A DNA stretch of 64,000 nucleotides from Hyphomicrobiales bacterium (GTDB lineage: Bacteria > Pseudomonadota > Alphaproteobacteria > Rhizobiales > Rhizobiaceae). The stretch is from positions 83,685 through 147,684 of the forward strand of contig UCJU01000003.1 of NCBI GenBank assembly GCA_900472925.1. Direction: 5' to 3'. The position numbers were made by a program, and so were the translations under genes. Below the pieces are notes generated by a model that did no database searches, was not told the origin of the DNA, and saw only the letters and a list, made by a program, of their open reading frames with translations. This document shows positions 36,911 through 49,267 of the stretch, piece by piece; position 1 is the first letter of the stretch, and every line of letters begins with the position of its first letter.

Positions 36911-37311
36911 CCACACAAAATCTCACCCGCAACCAGTCGCTGGTTTACGATGCGCTGTCTCGCACGCAGGCTCCGCTCAGTGCCTATGTCATTCTCGACA
37001 AGCTGCGTGATGCCGGCTTTCGCGCGCCTTTACAGGTCTACAGGGCCTTGGAAAAGCTGATTGAGTTGGGTCTTGTGCATCGGCTGGAAAGTCTCAACGC
37101 GTTCGTTGCCTGCGCCCACACGCAGACGGATTGCTGCACGCACCATCATGGAAGCGTGGCTTTTGCCATCTGCAATGCCTGTGGCCAGGTCACGGAGTTT
37201 CACGATCACCAGGTCGATCATAGCCTGGGTCACTGGGCAAAAAGCCAGAAGTTCAAAGCTGAAAAGACGACGATCGAAATCCGTGGTCTGTGCGAGGCAT
37301 GTGCCGCCTAG
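36907..37311 (+). CDS. zur: Zinc uptake regulator, Fur family
   Basis: 134 residues of the Fur superfamily with a winged helix (AYVILDKLRDAGFRAPLQVYRALEKLIELGLVHRLES) and a metal-binding part rich in Cys/His (CAHTQTDCCTHHHG, CNACGQ, HDHQVDH, CEAC). The Cys4-type structural zinc site fits Zur. It probably represses znuA, znuCB-zur and the COG0523 gene when zinc is ample. Its stop overlaps the convergent gamma-carbonic anhydrase stop. Confidence 0.93.
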   Translation: MTTQNLTRNQSLVYDALSRTQAPLSAYVILDKLRDAGFRAPLQVYRALEKLIELGLVHRLESLNAFVACAHTQTDCCTHHHGSVAFAICNACGQVTEFHDHQVDHSLGHWAKSQKFKAEKTTIEIRGLCEACAA

Positions 37312-37835
37312 AGCGGCTGCAAATCCTTCGCAAAGCGCTGCCAGTTGTTCACATAATTTTCGGCAGATAATTTCAGGCCAGCGACTGCCAAGTCGTCCAG
37401 TGTTCTGATGGCGCGCGCTGGAGAGCCGACGATCAGCGAGTTATCTGGAAATTCCTTGCCTTCCGTCACCAGCGCATTGGCACCGACAAGGCAGTTCTTG
37501 CCAATCTTTGCACCGTTCAGCACGGTTGCGCCCATGCCGACCAGCGAATTGTCACCAATGGTGCAGCCGTGAATAATGGCGTGGTGGCCAATGGTGCAGC
37601 CTTCGCCGATCGTGGCTGGAAAACCGGGATCGGCATGCACCATGGCACCTTCCTGAATGTTGCTGCCGCGCCCGACGGTAATCGGCTCGTTATCCCCGCG
37701 CAACGTCGCGCCAAACCAGATGCCGACATCCTCTCCGAGCGTGACAGAGCCGATGACATTGGCATCGGGTGCCACCCAGAAGCGGTCCGGAGCTGGCGTC
37801 TTTGGAACGCGTTCGCCAAGGCGGTAAAGCGGCAT
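37308..37835 (-). CDS. Gamma-carbonic anhydrase-like hexapeptide protein
   Basis: 175 residues with left-handed beta-helix hexapeptide repeats (ATIGEGCTIGHHAIIHGCTIGDNSLVGMGATVLNG). The three metal His expected of the gamma-CA/PaaY family lie in VHADPG, IGHHAII and HGCTIG. It may be a carbonic anhydrase, a thioesterase-associated PaaY or a non-catalytic trimer. Close to the FAH-family gene upstream (14-base gap), so likely co-transcribed. Confidence 0.88.
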   Translation of the reverse strand: MPLYRLGERVPKTPAPDRFWVAPDANVIGSVTLGEDVGIWFGATLRGDNEPITVGRGSNIQEGAMVHADPGFPATIGEGCTIGHHAIIHGCTIGDNSLVGMGATVLNGAKIGKNCLVGANALVTEGKEFPDNSLIVGSPARAIRTLDDLAVAGLKLSAENYVNNWQRFAKDLQPL

Positions 37836-37849
37836 GGATTTGCTCCGTC

Positions 37850-38539
37850 TCAGACGATCTTCACAGACAATGTGCCGACACCATCCACGCCGCAGTCGAT
37901 GCGGTCACCAGCGACGATCGCGCCGACGCCAGCAGGTGTGCCGGTCATGATGACATCGCCTGCAGCAAGCGTGAAAAGCTTGGACAGTTCGGCAATAATT
38001 TCTGCCGTTTTCCAGATCATCTGATCCAGATCGCCGGTTTGTTTGCGCTCGCCGTTCACGTCCAGCCAAACAGCACCCGTTGCGGGGTGACCGATTTTGG
38101 AAGCTGGTACGAGGGCGGAAACCGGCGCGGAATATTCGAAAGCTTTGGCACTTTCCCAGGAGCGGCCCATTTTCTTCAGCGCATCCTGCATGTCGCGGCG
38201 GGTCATATCGATGCCGACGCCGTAACCCCAAACATGCTCAAGCGCTTGTTCCACCGAAATGTTCGATCCACGGCTTTTCAGCGCGACCACGCATTCGACC
38301 TCGTAATGCACGTTGGACGACAGGGCAGGATAGGGAAAGTCATTGCCTGCTGGCAAAAGATTGTCAGGATTCTTCTGGAAGAAAAATGGTGGCTCGCGCG
38401 AGGGATCATGCCCCATCTCGATCGCGTGATCAGCGTAGTTGCGCCCGACGCAGTACACCCGGCGGACCGGAAATGTTTCACTTGTGCCTTCAACGGGCAG
38501 AAGAACGGACGGTGGAACGGGAATGACGGTCGCGGACAT
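37850..38539 (-). CDS. Fumarylacetoacetate hydrolase family protein
   Basis: 229 residues of the FAH fold. RVYCVGRNYADHAIEMG, metal ligands in VHYEVECVVAL (two Glu) and the Asp in GYGVGIDMTRRDMQ are conserved, and TGTPAGVG closes the domain. Members are oxaloacetate decarboxylases, acylpyruvases or ring-cleavage hydrolases; which one cannot be told. Start ATG 38539. Confidence 0.9.
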   Translation of the reverse strand: MSATVIPVPPSVLLPVEGTSETFPVRRVYCVGRNYADHAIEMGHDPSREPPFFFQKNPDNLLPAGNDFPYPALSSNVHYEVECVVALKSRGSNISVEQALEHVWGYGVGIDMTRRDMQDALKKMGRSWESAKAFEYSAPVSALVPASKIGHPATGAVWLDVNGERKQTGDLDQMIWKTAEIIAELSKLFTLAAGDVIMTGTPAGVGAIVAGDRIDCGVDGVGTLSVKIV

Positions 38540-38677
38540 AAGGCTGGCTCCTGATTTCAGGGGATGTTTGTCCCGCGATTCTGCCCGGATTTCCAGCGTA
38601 AAATCACATCCGGCAGGAAACTGGCTTTATCAGCCGTATTGCGTTAGAAGCGCCCGCAGAAAGAGGTGTCACAATCC

Positions 38678-39691
38678 ATGTACCAAAAAGCTCTCGCAAC
38701 CGGTGGCAAGATATTCGCAGTCGCGCCCATGATCGACTGGACAGATACGCGGTGTCGTTTTCTCCACCGGCAGTTGTCGAGCCATGCTTTGCTGTATACG
38801 GAAATGATCGTGGCTGACGCCATCATCCATGGACAGCGGGACAAGCTGCTGGGTTATCACGATGCCGAGCATCCAGTCGCGCTCCAGCTTGGTGGTTCTG
38901 ATCCGCTCAAGCTTTCGGAAGCGGTCAAGATTGCCAGCGATTATGGCTATGACGAGATCAATCTGAATGTCGGCTGTCCTTCCGACCGCGTTCAATCCGG
39001 CACATTTGGTGCCTGCCTGATGCGTGAGCCGGAAACGGTGGCGCGCTGCGTGGCCGCCATGAAAGCTGTCGCCGCAGTGCCCGTCACTGTCAAATGCCGC
39101 ATCGGCGTGGACGATCAGGAGCCGGAAACAGTCTTGCCGGATTTCATATCGAAAGTGGTCGCGGCCGGTGCAGATGCGGTGTGGGTGCATGCGCGCAAAG
39201 CCTGGTTGCACGGCCTTTCGCCGAAGGAAAACCGCGATGTACCGCCGCTCGATTACGAACTCGTCTATCGTATGAAGCAGGAAAATCCGGATATTTTCAT
39301 CGGTATCAATGGCGGTATCACAGACCTTGATCAGGCGGACGCGCACCTAGAGTATGTGGACGGCGTCATGCTGGGCCGTGCGGCTTACCATAACGCCGCG
39401 ATATTGGCGGAGGTCGACCATCGCATCTATGGAAAACCTGCGCAGGACGCCGACTGGTTGGCATTGCGGGACACGATGATGGATTATGCTCGCGACTACA
39501 TCGCCAAAGGCGGTCGGCTCAATCACGTGACCCGGCACATGGTCGGACTGTTTCAGGGAATGCCGGGGGCGAGACGGTTTCGCCAGATTTTATCCAGCGA
39601 TGCAACGAAACCCGGCGCTGGACCAGAGGTGATTGCCGCTGCTTTCTCAGCCATTAATTTCGACGGCGTTAATAGCGATATCGCCGTCTAA
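38678..39691 (+). CDS. dusA: tRNA-dihydrouridine synthase A
   Basis: Reduces U20 and U20a in the tRNA D-loop with FMN and NADPH. 337 residues: APMIDWTDTRCR, FMN-binding LQLGGSDP and VKCRIGVDD, catalytic Cys in SGTFGACLM, and a C-terminal helical tRNA-binding part. ATG 38678 has AGAGG eleven bases upstream; the GTG at 38666 abuts that site and is less likely. Confidence 0.93.
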   Translation: MYQKALATGGKIFAVAPMIDWTDTRCRFLHRQLSSHALLYTEMIVADAIIHGQRDKLLGYHDAEHPVALQLGGSDPLKLSEAVKIASDYGYDEINLNVGCPSDRVQSGTFGACLMREPETVARCVAAMKAVAAVPVTVKCRIGVDDQEPETVLPDFISKVVAAGADAVWVHARKAWLHGLSPKENRDVPPLDYELVYRMKQENPDIFIGINGGITDLDQADAHLEYVDGVMLGRAAYHNAAILAEVDHRIYGKPAQDADWLALRDTMMDYARDYIAKGGRLNHVTRHMVGLFQGMPGARRFRQILSSDATKPGAGPEVIAAAFSAINFDGVNSDIAV

Positions 39692-39700
39692 CCACAGACG

Positions 39701-40501
39701 CTAAACGAGCGTCTGTAACAGCCGCGCACCGTTTGGTGCGTTGACCTTGCCACCGGTGATGAAGAACGCGAACACGTCTCGTGCTTTTTTCTCCACTTTC
39801 CGGTCTGGCGCAATCAAAGGCAGGTCGTCTGGCACAGTGCCTTCAGTATAGGTTTTGAGCCGTTCACTCCACGCCTTCACATCCTTTTCAGGATAACAGG
39901 TTTCGATATCGTCCTCGCCCTTTTGAAGACGGCAATAGACGAAATCTCCTGTCACGTCCGGCAGCATCGGATAGTCGTGGTGATCGGCGCAGACGACGGC
40001 AACTTTGTGCTTTGCAAGCAACTCGATGAATTCAGGCACCTGAAAACTCGGATTGCGGACTTCAACCACGTGCTGGAGCGTCAGCCCATCCTGCTTTTCC
40101 GGCAAGAGAGAAAGAAAGGCCGCAAAATCATCAGGCTCGAACATCTTTGTCGGCGCAAACTGCCAGAGAATGGGACCTAGATGATCACCGAGTTCCGTCA
40201 GCCCCTGAGTGAGAAACTTGGTCATCGATTCACCGGCCTCAGCCAGCACCTTGCGATTGGTGACGTAGCGGCTGGCTTTCAGCGAAAACACAAAGCCATC
40301 CGGCACTTCCGATGCCCATTTGGCAAAGGTGTCCGGCTTCTGACTGCCATAGTACGTGCCGTTCACTTCTATAGCAGTGAGTTCACGGCTGGCATGTTCC
40401 AGCTGGCGCCGTTTGACGAGCTTGTCAGGATAAAATGTGCCTTCCCAGGGCTCGAACGTCCAGCCGCCGATACCGGCTCGTATCTTGCCTGTCTTGCTCA
40501 T
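39701..40501 (-). CDS. DUF72 protein
   Basis: 266 residues of the DUF72 TIM-barrel family (AGIGGWTFEPWEGTFYP, FSLKASRYVTNRK, LWQFAPTKMF). Function unproven; the fold resembles some nucleases or DNA-repair proteins. GGGAGG lies five bases before ATG 40501 (ATG 40504 is also possible). It lies next to uvrA but on a separate transcript start. Confidence 0.88.
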   Translation of the reverse strand: MSKTGKIRAGIGGWTFEPWEGTFYPDKLVKRRQLEHASRELTAIEVNGTYYGSQKPDTFAKWASEVPDGFVFSLKASRYVTNRKVLAEAGESMTKFLTQGLTELGDHLGPILWQFAPTKMFEPDDFAAFLSLLPEKQDGLTLQHVVEVRNPSFQVPEFIELLAKHKVAVVCADHHDYPMLPDVTGDFVYCRLQKGEDDIETCYPEKDVKAWSERLKTYTEGTVPDDLPLIAPDRKVEKKARDVFAFFITGGKVNAPNGARLLQTLV

Positions 40502-40545
40502 CATACCCTCCCATCAATGCGTCAGTGACCTGCCAGAGTTCTCTC

Positions 40546-43467
40546 TCACTCGGCGGCTTCAATCTTCTTCTCAGAACGGCGCTCCAGAAGTTCCTTGAGG
40601 AATTGGCCGGTATAGGAGCGCTTCTCTTTGACGATCTGCTCCGGCGTGCCGGTTGCCACCACTTCGCCACCACCCGTACCGCCTTCAGGACCGATGTCGA
40701 TCACCCAATCCGCCGTCTTGATGACTTCCAGATTGTGCTCGATGACGACGACGGAGTTCCCCTGATTGACCAGCTCGTGCAGCATTTCCAGAAGTTTCTT
40801 GACGTCGTGGAAGTGCAGGCCCGTGGTTGGCTCATCCAGAATGTAGAGCGTGCGGCCCGTGGAGCGCTTGGATAGCTCCTTGGCAAGCTTCACGCGCTGC
40901 GCTTCACCGCCCGAGAGCGTGTTCGCTTGCTGGCCGACCTTGATGTACCCAAGGCCAACATCGAACAAGGACTGCAGCTTATCCCGCACGGCAGGCACTG
41001 CCGCAAAGAACTCGACACCCTCTTCGACGGTCATATCCAGCACGTCGGCAATCGACTTGCTCTTGAAGGTGACGTCCAGTGTTTCGCGATTGTAGCGCTT
41101 GCCGTGGCAGACGTCGCAGGTGACATACACATCCGGTAGGAAGTGCATCTCGATCTTGATGACGCCATCGCCCTGGCACGCTTCGCAGCGTCCACCCTTG
41201 ACATTGAACGAAAAGCGACCGGGCGCGTAACCCCGTGCCTTCGCCTCTGGCAGGCCGGAAAACCAGTCCCGGATCGGTGTGAAAGCGCCGGTATAGGTGG
41301 CGGGGTTGGAGCGCGGTGTGCGACCGATTGGCGACTGGTCGATATCGATGACCTTGTCGATAAATTCGAAGCCGTCGATCCGATCGTGATCTGCGGGAAT
41401 TTCACGCGCGCCCATGACGCGTCGAGCCGCAGACTTGTAGAGTGTTTCAATGAGAAACGTCGACTTGCCGCCACCGGATACGCCCGTAACGGCCGTAAAG
41501 ACCCCAAGCGGCACGGATGCGGTGACGTTTTTCAAATTGTTTCCGCGTGCACCGACGACTTTGATCTCTTTGCCTTTTTTCGGCTTGCGTCGCTCCGAGG
41601 GGACCGTGACACCCAACTCGCCGGACAGATATTTTCCTGTCAGCGACTTTGGGTTGGCCATGACCTGTTGCGGCGTTCCCTCGGCAATGACTTCACCACC
41701 ATGAATGCCAGCGGCAGGTCCGATATCCACAACGTAATCGGCGGTGAGAATGGCGTCCTCATCGTGCTCGACCACAATCACCGTATTGCCGATATCGCGC
41801 AGGTGTTTCAGCGTGTCCAGCAGGCGGGCATTATCGCGTTGATGCAAACCAATCGACGGTTCGTCCAGCACATAGAGAACGCCTGTGAGGCCTGAGCCAA
41901 TCTGCGATGCAAGACGAATGCGCTGGCTTTCACCGCCAGACAGTGTCCCGGAATTTCGTGACAGGCTAAGATATTCCAGCCCGACATCGTTGAGGAACCG
42001 CAGGCGCTCGCGGATCTCTTTGAGAATGCGGGCCGCGATTTCATTTTGCTTGTTGTTCAGCGATTCCGGAAGAACCTCGAACCAGTCGCGGGCAAGCTTG
42101 ATCGACATTTCGGTTACCTGACCGATATGCAGCTTGTTGATTTTTACGGCCAGCGCTTCCGGCTTGAGGCGATAACCCGCACAGGCCGGGCAGGGGGCTG
42201 CCGACATGTAACGCTCGATCTCCTCACGCGCCCAGGCGCTGTCAGTTTCCTTCCAGCGCCGCTCCAGATTGGGAACGATGCCTTCGAAATTCTTCACGGT
42301 TTTGTAGGAGCGCGCGCCATCCTGGTATTGGAACTCGATCTTCTCGTCCGTTCCGCGCAGGATTGCCTTCTTCGCAGCCTCCGTCAGCTCGTTCCAGCGG
42401 CTGGACAGCTTGAAGCCAAAAGCCTTGCCCAAGGCTTCCAGCGTCTGGTTGTAGTAGGGTGACGACGATTTGGCCCAAGGTGCGACAGCACCGTCTTTCA
42501 GCGTTCTCGCAGGTTCGGGGACGATCAGTGCCACATCCACTTTCTGCTGCGACCCAAGACCATCACAGGTCGGGCAGGCGCCGAATGGGTTGTTGAAGGA
42601 GAACAATCGCGGTTCGATTTCAGAGATGGTGAAGCCCGAGACCGGGCATGCGAATTTTTCCGAAAACAGTACGCGCTCATGCGTTTCATTCAGCGATTTG
42701 TTGGCGGAGCCTCCAGCAGCTGTCTCTTCTGGTGGCAGCGGTTTGTCGGCAAATTCAGCTATGGCCAGACCATCGGCGAGCTTCAGTGAGGTCTCGAGGC
42801 TGTCCGCCAGACGCGCGGCCATATCCGGCCGCACCACGGCGCGGTCTACAACGACATCGATGTCGTGCTTGTACTTCTTGTCGAGCGCCGGGACATCGGC
42901 AATCTCGTAGAATTGGCCGTCCACCTTCACGCGCTGAAAGCCTTTTTTCATCAGCTCGGCCAGCTCTTTTTTATACTCGCCCTTACGACCGCGCACCATC
43001 GGAGCCAAGATATAGAGGCGTGTTCCCTCCTCCAGCGCCAGAACACGATCGACCATCTGGCTTACGGTTTGGCTTTCGATCGGCAGGCCGGTTGCTGGCG
43101 AGTATGGAATGCCGACGCGTGCAAACAGCAGACGCATATAGTCGTAGATTTCCGTCACAGTGCCGACGGTCGAGCGCGGATTGCGTGAGGTCGTCTTTTG
43201 TTCGATGGAAATCGCAGGCGACAGGCCTTCGATCTGATCGACATCCGGCTTCTGCATCATCTCCAGAAACTGCCGCGCATAGGCGGATAAGCTCTCGACA
43301 TATCGCCGCTGGCCTTCCGCATAGATCGTATCGAACGCAAGCGAGGATTTGCCGGAACCCGAAAGCCCGGTCATGACGATCAGCTTGTTGCGCGGCAAGT
43401 CCAGATCGATGCCCTTGAGGTTATGCTCGCGGGCGCCGCGGATCGAAATCGTCTTTAATTCACTCAT
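40546..43467 (-). CDS. uvrA: Excinuclease ABC subunit A
   Basis: 973 residues, the damage-recognition ATPase of nucleotide excision repair. Two ABC modules: Walker [11 protein letters not shown] near residue 35 and [10 protein letters not shown] in the C-terminal half, each with a signature ([24 protein letters not shown]). Zinc-finger Cys pairs appear in CPVSG...[14 protein letters not shown] and CEACQGDG...CDVCHG. An SOS box 129 bases upstream suggests LexA control. It is divergent from ssb. Confidence 0.97.
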   Translation of the reverse strand: MSELKTISIRGAREHNLKGIDLDLPRNKLIVMTGLSGSGKSSLAFDTIYAEGQRRYVESLSAYARQFLEMMQKPDVDQIEGLSPAISIEQKTTSRNPRSTVGTVTEIYDYMRLLFARVGIPYSPATGLPIESQTVSQMVDRVLALEEGTRLYILAPMVRGRKGEYKKELAELMKKGFQRVKVDGQFYEIADVPALDKKYKHDIDVVVDRAVVRPDMAARLADSLETSLKLADGLAIAEFADKPLPPEETAAGGSANKSLNETHERVLFSEKFACPVSGFTISEIEPRLFSFNNPFGACPTCDGLGSQQKVDVALIVPEPARTLKDGAVAPWAKSSSPYYNQTLEALGKAFGFKLSSRWNELTEAAKKAILRGTDEKIEFQYQDGARSYKTVKNFEGIVPNLERRWKETDSAWAREEIERYMSAAPCPACAGYRLKPEALAVKINKLHIGQVTEMSIKLARDWFEVLPESLNNKQNEIAARILKEIRERLRFLNDVGLEYLSLSRNSGTLSGGESQRIRLASQIGSGLTGVLYVLDEPSIGLHQRDNARLLDTLKHLRDIGNTVIVVEHDEDAILTADYVVDIGPAAGIHGGEVIAEGTPQQVMANPKSLTGKYLSGELGVTVPSERRKPKKGKEIKVVGARGNNLKNVTASVPLGVFTAVTGVSGGGKSTFLIETLYKSAARRVMGAREIPADHDRIDGFEFIDKVIDIDQSPIGRTPRSNPATYTGAFTPIRDWFSGLPEAKARGYAPGRFSFNVKGGRCEACQGDGVIKIEMHFLPDVYVTCDVCHGKRYNRETLDVTFKSKSIADVLDMTVEEGVEFFAAVPAVRDKLQSLFDVGLGYIKVGQQANTLSGGEAQRVKLAKELSKRSTGRTLYILDEPTTGLHFHDVKKLLEMLHELVNQGNSVVVIEHNLEVIKTADWVIDIGPEGGTGGGEVVATGTPEQIVKEKRSYTGQFLKELLERRSEKKIEAAE

Positions 43468-43595
43468 GACAAGGCTCGGGATACTCTGTGGGAGGGGCAG
43501 GCTCTTATGTAATGACGCAAATCAGCGTGTCGAGATGTATTCACCTTTTCACGTCCGCTTTTCGTTGCACTTGACTCACCAATACAGTCTTAATA

Positions 43596-43610
43596 GAACA
43601 AAATAAGAAC
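43596..43610. promoter_or_regulatory. LexA (SOS) box between uvrA and ssb
   Basis: GAAC-AAAATAA-GAAC fits the alphaproteobacterial LexA consensus GAAC-N7-GAAC (GTTC-N7-GTTC on the other strand). It lies in the divergent uvrA-ssb gap and probably controls both. Confidence 0.82.
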
Positions 43611-43755
43611 GAATTGCAAGTCTGGTTCAGCTGAAAGAACATTCCTTGTGGATTGTCGTTCCATCTGGTGCACATCGCGCGGAACGATGGGCTATGGTAC
43701 AATAGATTTCAAAGATAAAATGCTGGCCATGACGGCTGGCAGACAGGATGAGAAG

Positions 43756-44283
43756 ATGGCTGGCAGCGTAAATAAGGTAATTTTGCTTGGGAACGTCGGC
43801 GCTGATCCGGAAATCCGCCGCACACAGGACGGTCGCCCGATCGCAAATCTTCGTATCGCGACGTCCGAGAGCTGGCGCGACCGTACGTCCGGTGAGCGGA
43901 AGGAAAAGACCGAGTGGCACTCTGTCGTGGTCTTCAATGAAGGTCTGTGCAAGGTCATCGAGCAGTATGTGAAAAAGGGTGCCAAGCTTTATATCGAAGG
44001 CGCGCTTCAGACCCGTAAATGGCAGGACCAGACCGGCAACGATCGCTACTCTACGGAAATCGTCTTGCAGGGCTTCAACTCGACGCTGACGATGCTGGAT
44101 GGACGTGGTGAAGGTGGCGGTGGCAACCGTGGGGGCGACGACTTCGGTGGTGGCGCCTCCTATGGCGGCGGTGGCGGAAATTACGGCGGCGGCAACGACC
44201 AGCCAGCGCGTGGCGGCTCATCCCGTGGTGGACAGCCAGCCGGAAACTTCTCCAACGACATGGACGATGATATTCCGTTCTGA
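43756..44283 (+). CDS. ssb: Single-stranded DNA-binding protein
   Basis: 175 residues: N-terminal OB fold ([29 protein letters not shown]), a Gly-rich flexible linker (about 110-165) and the acidic DDDIPF tip that docks repair and replication proteins. The ATG at 43756 has AGGATGAG just before it; in-frame upstream Mets add an unlikely leader. It shares an SOS box with uvrA. Confidence 0.96.
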   Translation: MAGSVNKVILLGNVGADPEIRRTQDGRPIANLRIATSESWRDRTSGERKEKTEWHSVVVFNEGLCKVIEQYVKKGAKLYIEGALQTRKWQDQTGNDRYSTEIVLQGFNSTLTMLDGRGEGGGGNRGGDDFGGGASYGGGGGNYGGGNDQPARGGSSRGGQPAGNFSNDMDDDIPF

Positions 44284-44317
44284 TCAATCCGAAAACGCAT
44301 AGGGGCAGGGGTAGACC

Positions 44318-44575
44318 ATGACAGAAACGACCACTCCAGCGCGTCAGCCATCGACCTGGCGCATTGTGCTGGCGGCAATATTGGACTTCTTCACTGCGTT
44401 CTGGATTTTCGGTTATCTCGTTGCGTCCGTTTCCGGCGGGCGCACGGAAAATGGCTTCAGTCTCCAAGGCATGCCGGCTTTTTTGGTTTTTGCCCTGATC
44501 GTTGCCTATTTTCTTGTTTTCAACCGCTTCCTGGGCGGCACGATCTGGAAGCGGATTTTAAAAGCAAAAAGGTAG
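44318..44575 (+). CDS. Small RDD-like membrane protein
   Basis: 85 residues with two membrane helices and an ending GGTIWKRILKAKR that resembles the RDD-type family. The first Arg-Asp-Asp motif is not complete, so the call is weak. It lies 34 bases after ssb and may be its operon partner. Function unknown. Confidence 0.6.
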   Translation: MTETTTPARQPSTWRIVLAAILDFFTAFWIFGYLVASVSGGRTENGFSLQGMPAFLVFALIVAYFLVFNRFLGGTIWKRILKAKR

Positions 44576-44579
44576 CCGT

Positions 44580-45027
44580 TTATTGGCCGCCCTTGTCTGC
44601 CAACATGGCGATCACCACGTCGGACTGAGAGATGATGCTTGCGAGGATGCAACAGCTCCACTGGGGGGGGGATGCAGGCATCGCAGCGCCATCATCGTCG
44701 CAATCGCAGGGCTGACGTCAAGCGCTGTTGCGGCGACCGGGTTGGGGAGCCACAACGCGACGGTGACACCGACGACGCCGGAAATGACCTGCCGCACAGA
44801 ATGGACCATGGCTGCGCAAGCGGGCTTGAGGAAACGGCAAACAGCAGAACAGCAGACGCACCCATTGGCGCGATCGGCGCTGGCAGCGCAGCAGTGTCAT
44901 CGACGTTGAGATGACCGATGTACCCGGTGATCAGAATGCCAAGCAACGCGGCAGCTGCCGCACGCAGGCTTTCCCTTTAACTGACCGGCATGGCCTCCAG
45001 GACGATAAAGCCTATCAGCTTTCGCAT
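44580..45027 (-). pseudogene. Decayed HPP-CBS membrane protein gene
   Basis: The reverse strand carries shuffled pieces of an HPP-family transporter: RESLRAAAA(LLGILITGYIGHL), MGASAVLLFAVSSSPLAQPWS, VGVTVALWLPNPVAATAL, and MALRCLHPPPSGA. They lie in at least two frames, separated by a frameshift near 44811, with an in-frame TAA just after MPVS near the start. A run of nine C's lengthens HPP by one Pro. After SGAVA the gene jumps straight to LASIISQSDVVIAMLA, the end of a CBS domain, so an internal segment of perhaps several hundred codons is missing. Not translatable as one protein. Confidence 0.7.
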
Positions 45028-45086
45028 TTCAGCACTCTTCCATCTCGCCTGAAGTTTCGCTTACGGAAAATACAGCGGTGTCTCGC

Positions 45087-45716
45087 TCAGGATGCGATTA
45101 CGGATTTTACGCCATCGACCACGAACTGAACCGAAAGCGCCGCCAGCAATACGCCCAGGAGACGTGTGAGAATGGCGCGACCGGTGTTGCCGAGGAACCG
45201 GTCCAGGCGGTCGGCGGCCAACAGCGCCAGAAAAACCAGCAGCATGCTGAATGCCAGCAGAAGAATGAACAGGACCTTCTCGAAGCTGGTTTGCATAGAA
45301 CCGGAAATCAGCACGGTGGCGGAAATCGCGCCCGGTCCGGCGATCAGCGGAAGTGCCAAAGGGAAAACAGCGATGTTCTGGATGTGATCCAGCGTAATCG
45401 CAACTTCTGACGTCTTCTCCTTGCGCTCCTGCCGCTTTTCAAAAATCATTTCGAACGAAATCCAAAACAGCAGCAGGCCACCGGAAATTCGGAAAGCGCC
45501 TAGCGAAATGCCAAGCACCTCCAGAATGGACGATCCGAACACTGCAAACATTGTAAGCAGACCAAAGGCGATAATGGAGCCTCTGAGCGCGACCTGTCCT
45601 CGCTGGGCGCGCGTCATACCTGTTGTCAGGGCCAAAAACACCGGTGCCAGACCCGGCGGGTCGAGCGTGACAAGCATCGTTGTAAGGGCATTGAGAAGAA
45701 GTTCGGTGCTTGCCAT
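45087..45716 (-). CDS. MarC family membrane protein
   Basis: 209 residues with six membrane helices and MarC signatures (LLVTLDPPGLAPVFLALT-like region, GGLLLFWISFEMIF, PLALPLIAGPGAIS). Named after E. coli MarC, but a role in antibiotic resistance has not been supported. Inner membrane. Confidence 0.9.
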   Translation of the reverse strand: MASTELLLNALTTMLVTLDPPGLAPVFLALTTGMTRAQRGQVALRGSIIAFGLLTMFAVFGSSILEVLGISLGAFRISGGLLLFWISFEMIFEKRQERKEKTSEVAITLDHIQNIAVFPLALPLIAGPGAISATVLISGSMQTSFEKVLFILLLAFSMLLVFLALLAADRLDRFLGNTGRAILTRLLGVLLAALSVQFVVDGVKSVIAS

Positions 45717-45967
45717 GTGTCCCCGTCATCTATCCTGCAAAATCAAGGGCAATGCCCCGGTTTCAGGTCGATTTTCGCGCTATCGTAGGTAAGTCCGAGC
45801 CTGTTTGGAACCCTGATCCATCGGTTTTCACCATGGTGGGGGATAAAACTGTGCATCGTCTTGCAAATGACGCAAAAGACTGTTCAAAACCGCGCTGGAA
45901 ATTGGCGCTTTCGTGCTGTTTCCGCTATAAAAATCCATCCGATTCTTAACATAGAATGTGATCCGAT

Positions 45968-48799
<2,832 letters not shown>

Positions 48800-48862
48800 G
48801 AAAAACCAGTTGCGGCGGGCCAGCGTGGCCTTCCGCCACTTCTGTTTCATAATCTGCAATGC

Positions 48863-48900
48863 AAAAAGCCCTGCGAAACGTCGATTTCGCAGGGCTTTTT
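48863..48900. terminator. Terminator after gyrA
   Basis: AAAAAGCCCTGCGAAA/TTTCGCAGGGCTTTTT, a strong near-perfect stem with a six-base loop, so bidirectional. Confidence 0.93.
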
Positions 48901-48915
48901 AGTGACTTTAAATGT

Positions 48916-49239
48916 TTAACGCAGGCGCAAATGGATTGCGCCGCGACCGGATTTCGAAGCGATATGCAGGTGTATTTTCGCTTCCGGCTGGTTGCTGCGC
49001 CAGGCGCGCGCGCCGTGGGACAGGAGAAGGTTGACGAGATCACGGGTCTTGTGTCGTGATTTGTTCAGGCCAAGATCGGCAATTCTCATCGCCGCTTCGT
49101 GGATCGGGTGCAGCACGGAAAGACTTTGCTGTCTGCCTTTACCTGCTGCAAATTCCGAGTAGTTTTCGTTGATCGCCATCTGGAAAGCCTCGTTACACAA
49201 TACAATTCGAGGAGCGGAACCGGTAATCTGTATTTTCAT
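48916..49239 (-). CDS. Hypothetical protein, 107 residues
   Basis: A basic, mostly helical protein with no signal peptide or membrane segment. AGGGG lies eight bases before ATG 49239. It ends close to the gyrA terminator and starts 29 bases after the carboxypeptidase stop, so it is probably in that unit. No family recognised. Confidence 0.65.
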   Translation of the reverse strand: MKIQITGSAPRIVLCNEAFQMAINENYSEFAAGKGRQQSLSVLHPIHEAAMRIADLGLNKSRHKTRDLVNLLLSHGARAWRSNQPEAKIHLHIASKSGRGAIHLRLR

Positions 49240-49267
49240 GCTACCGGCCCCTGAAACCGTCTTCCGC

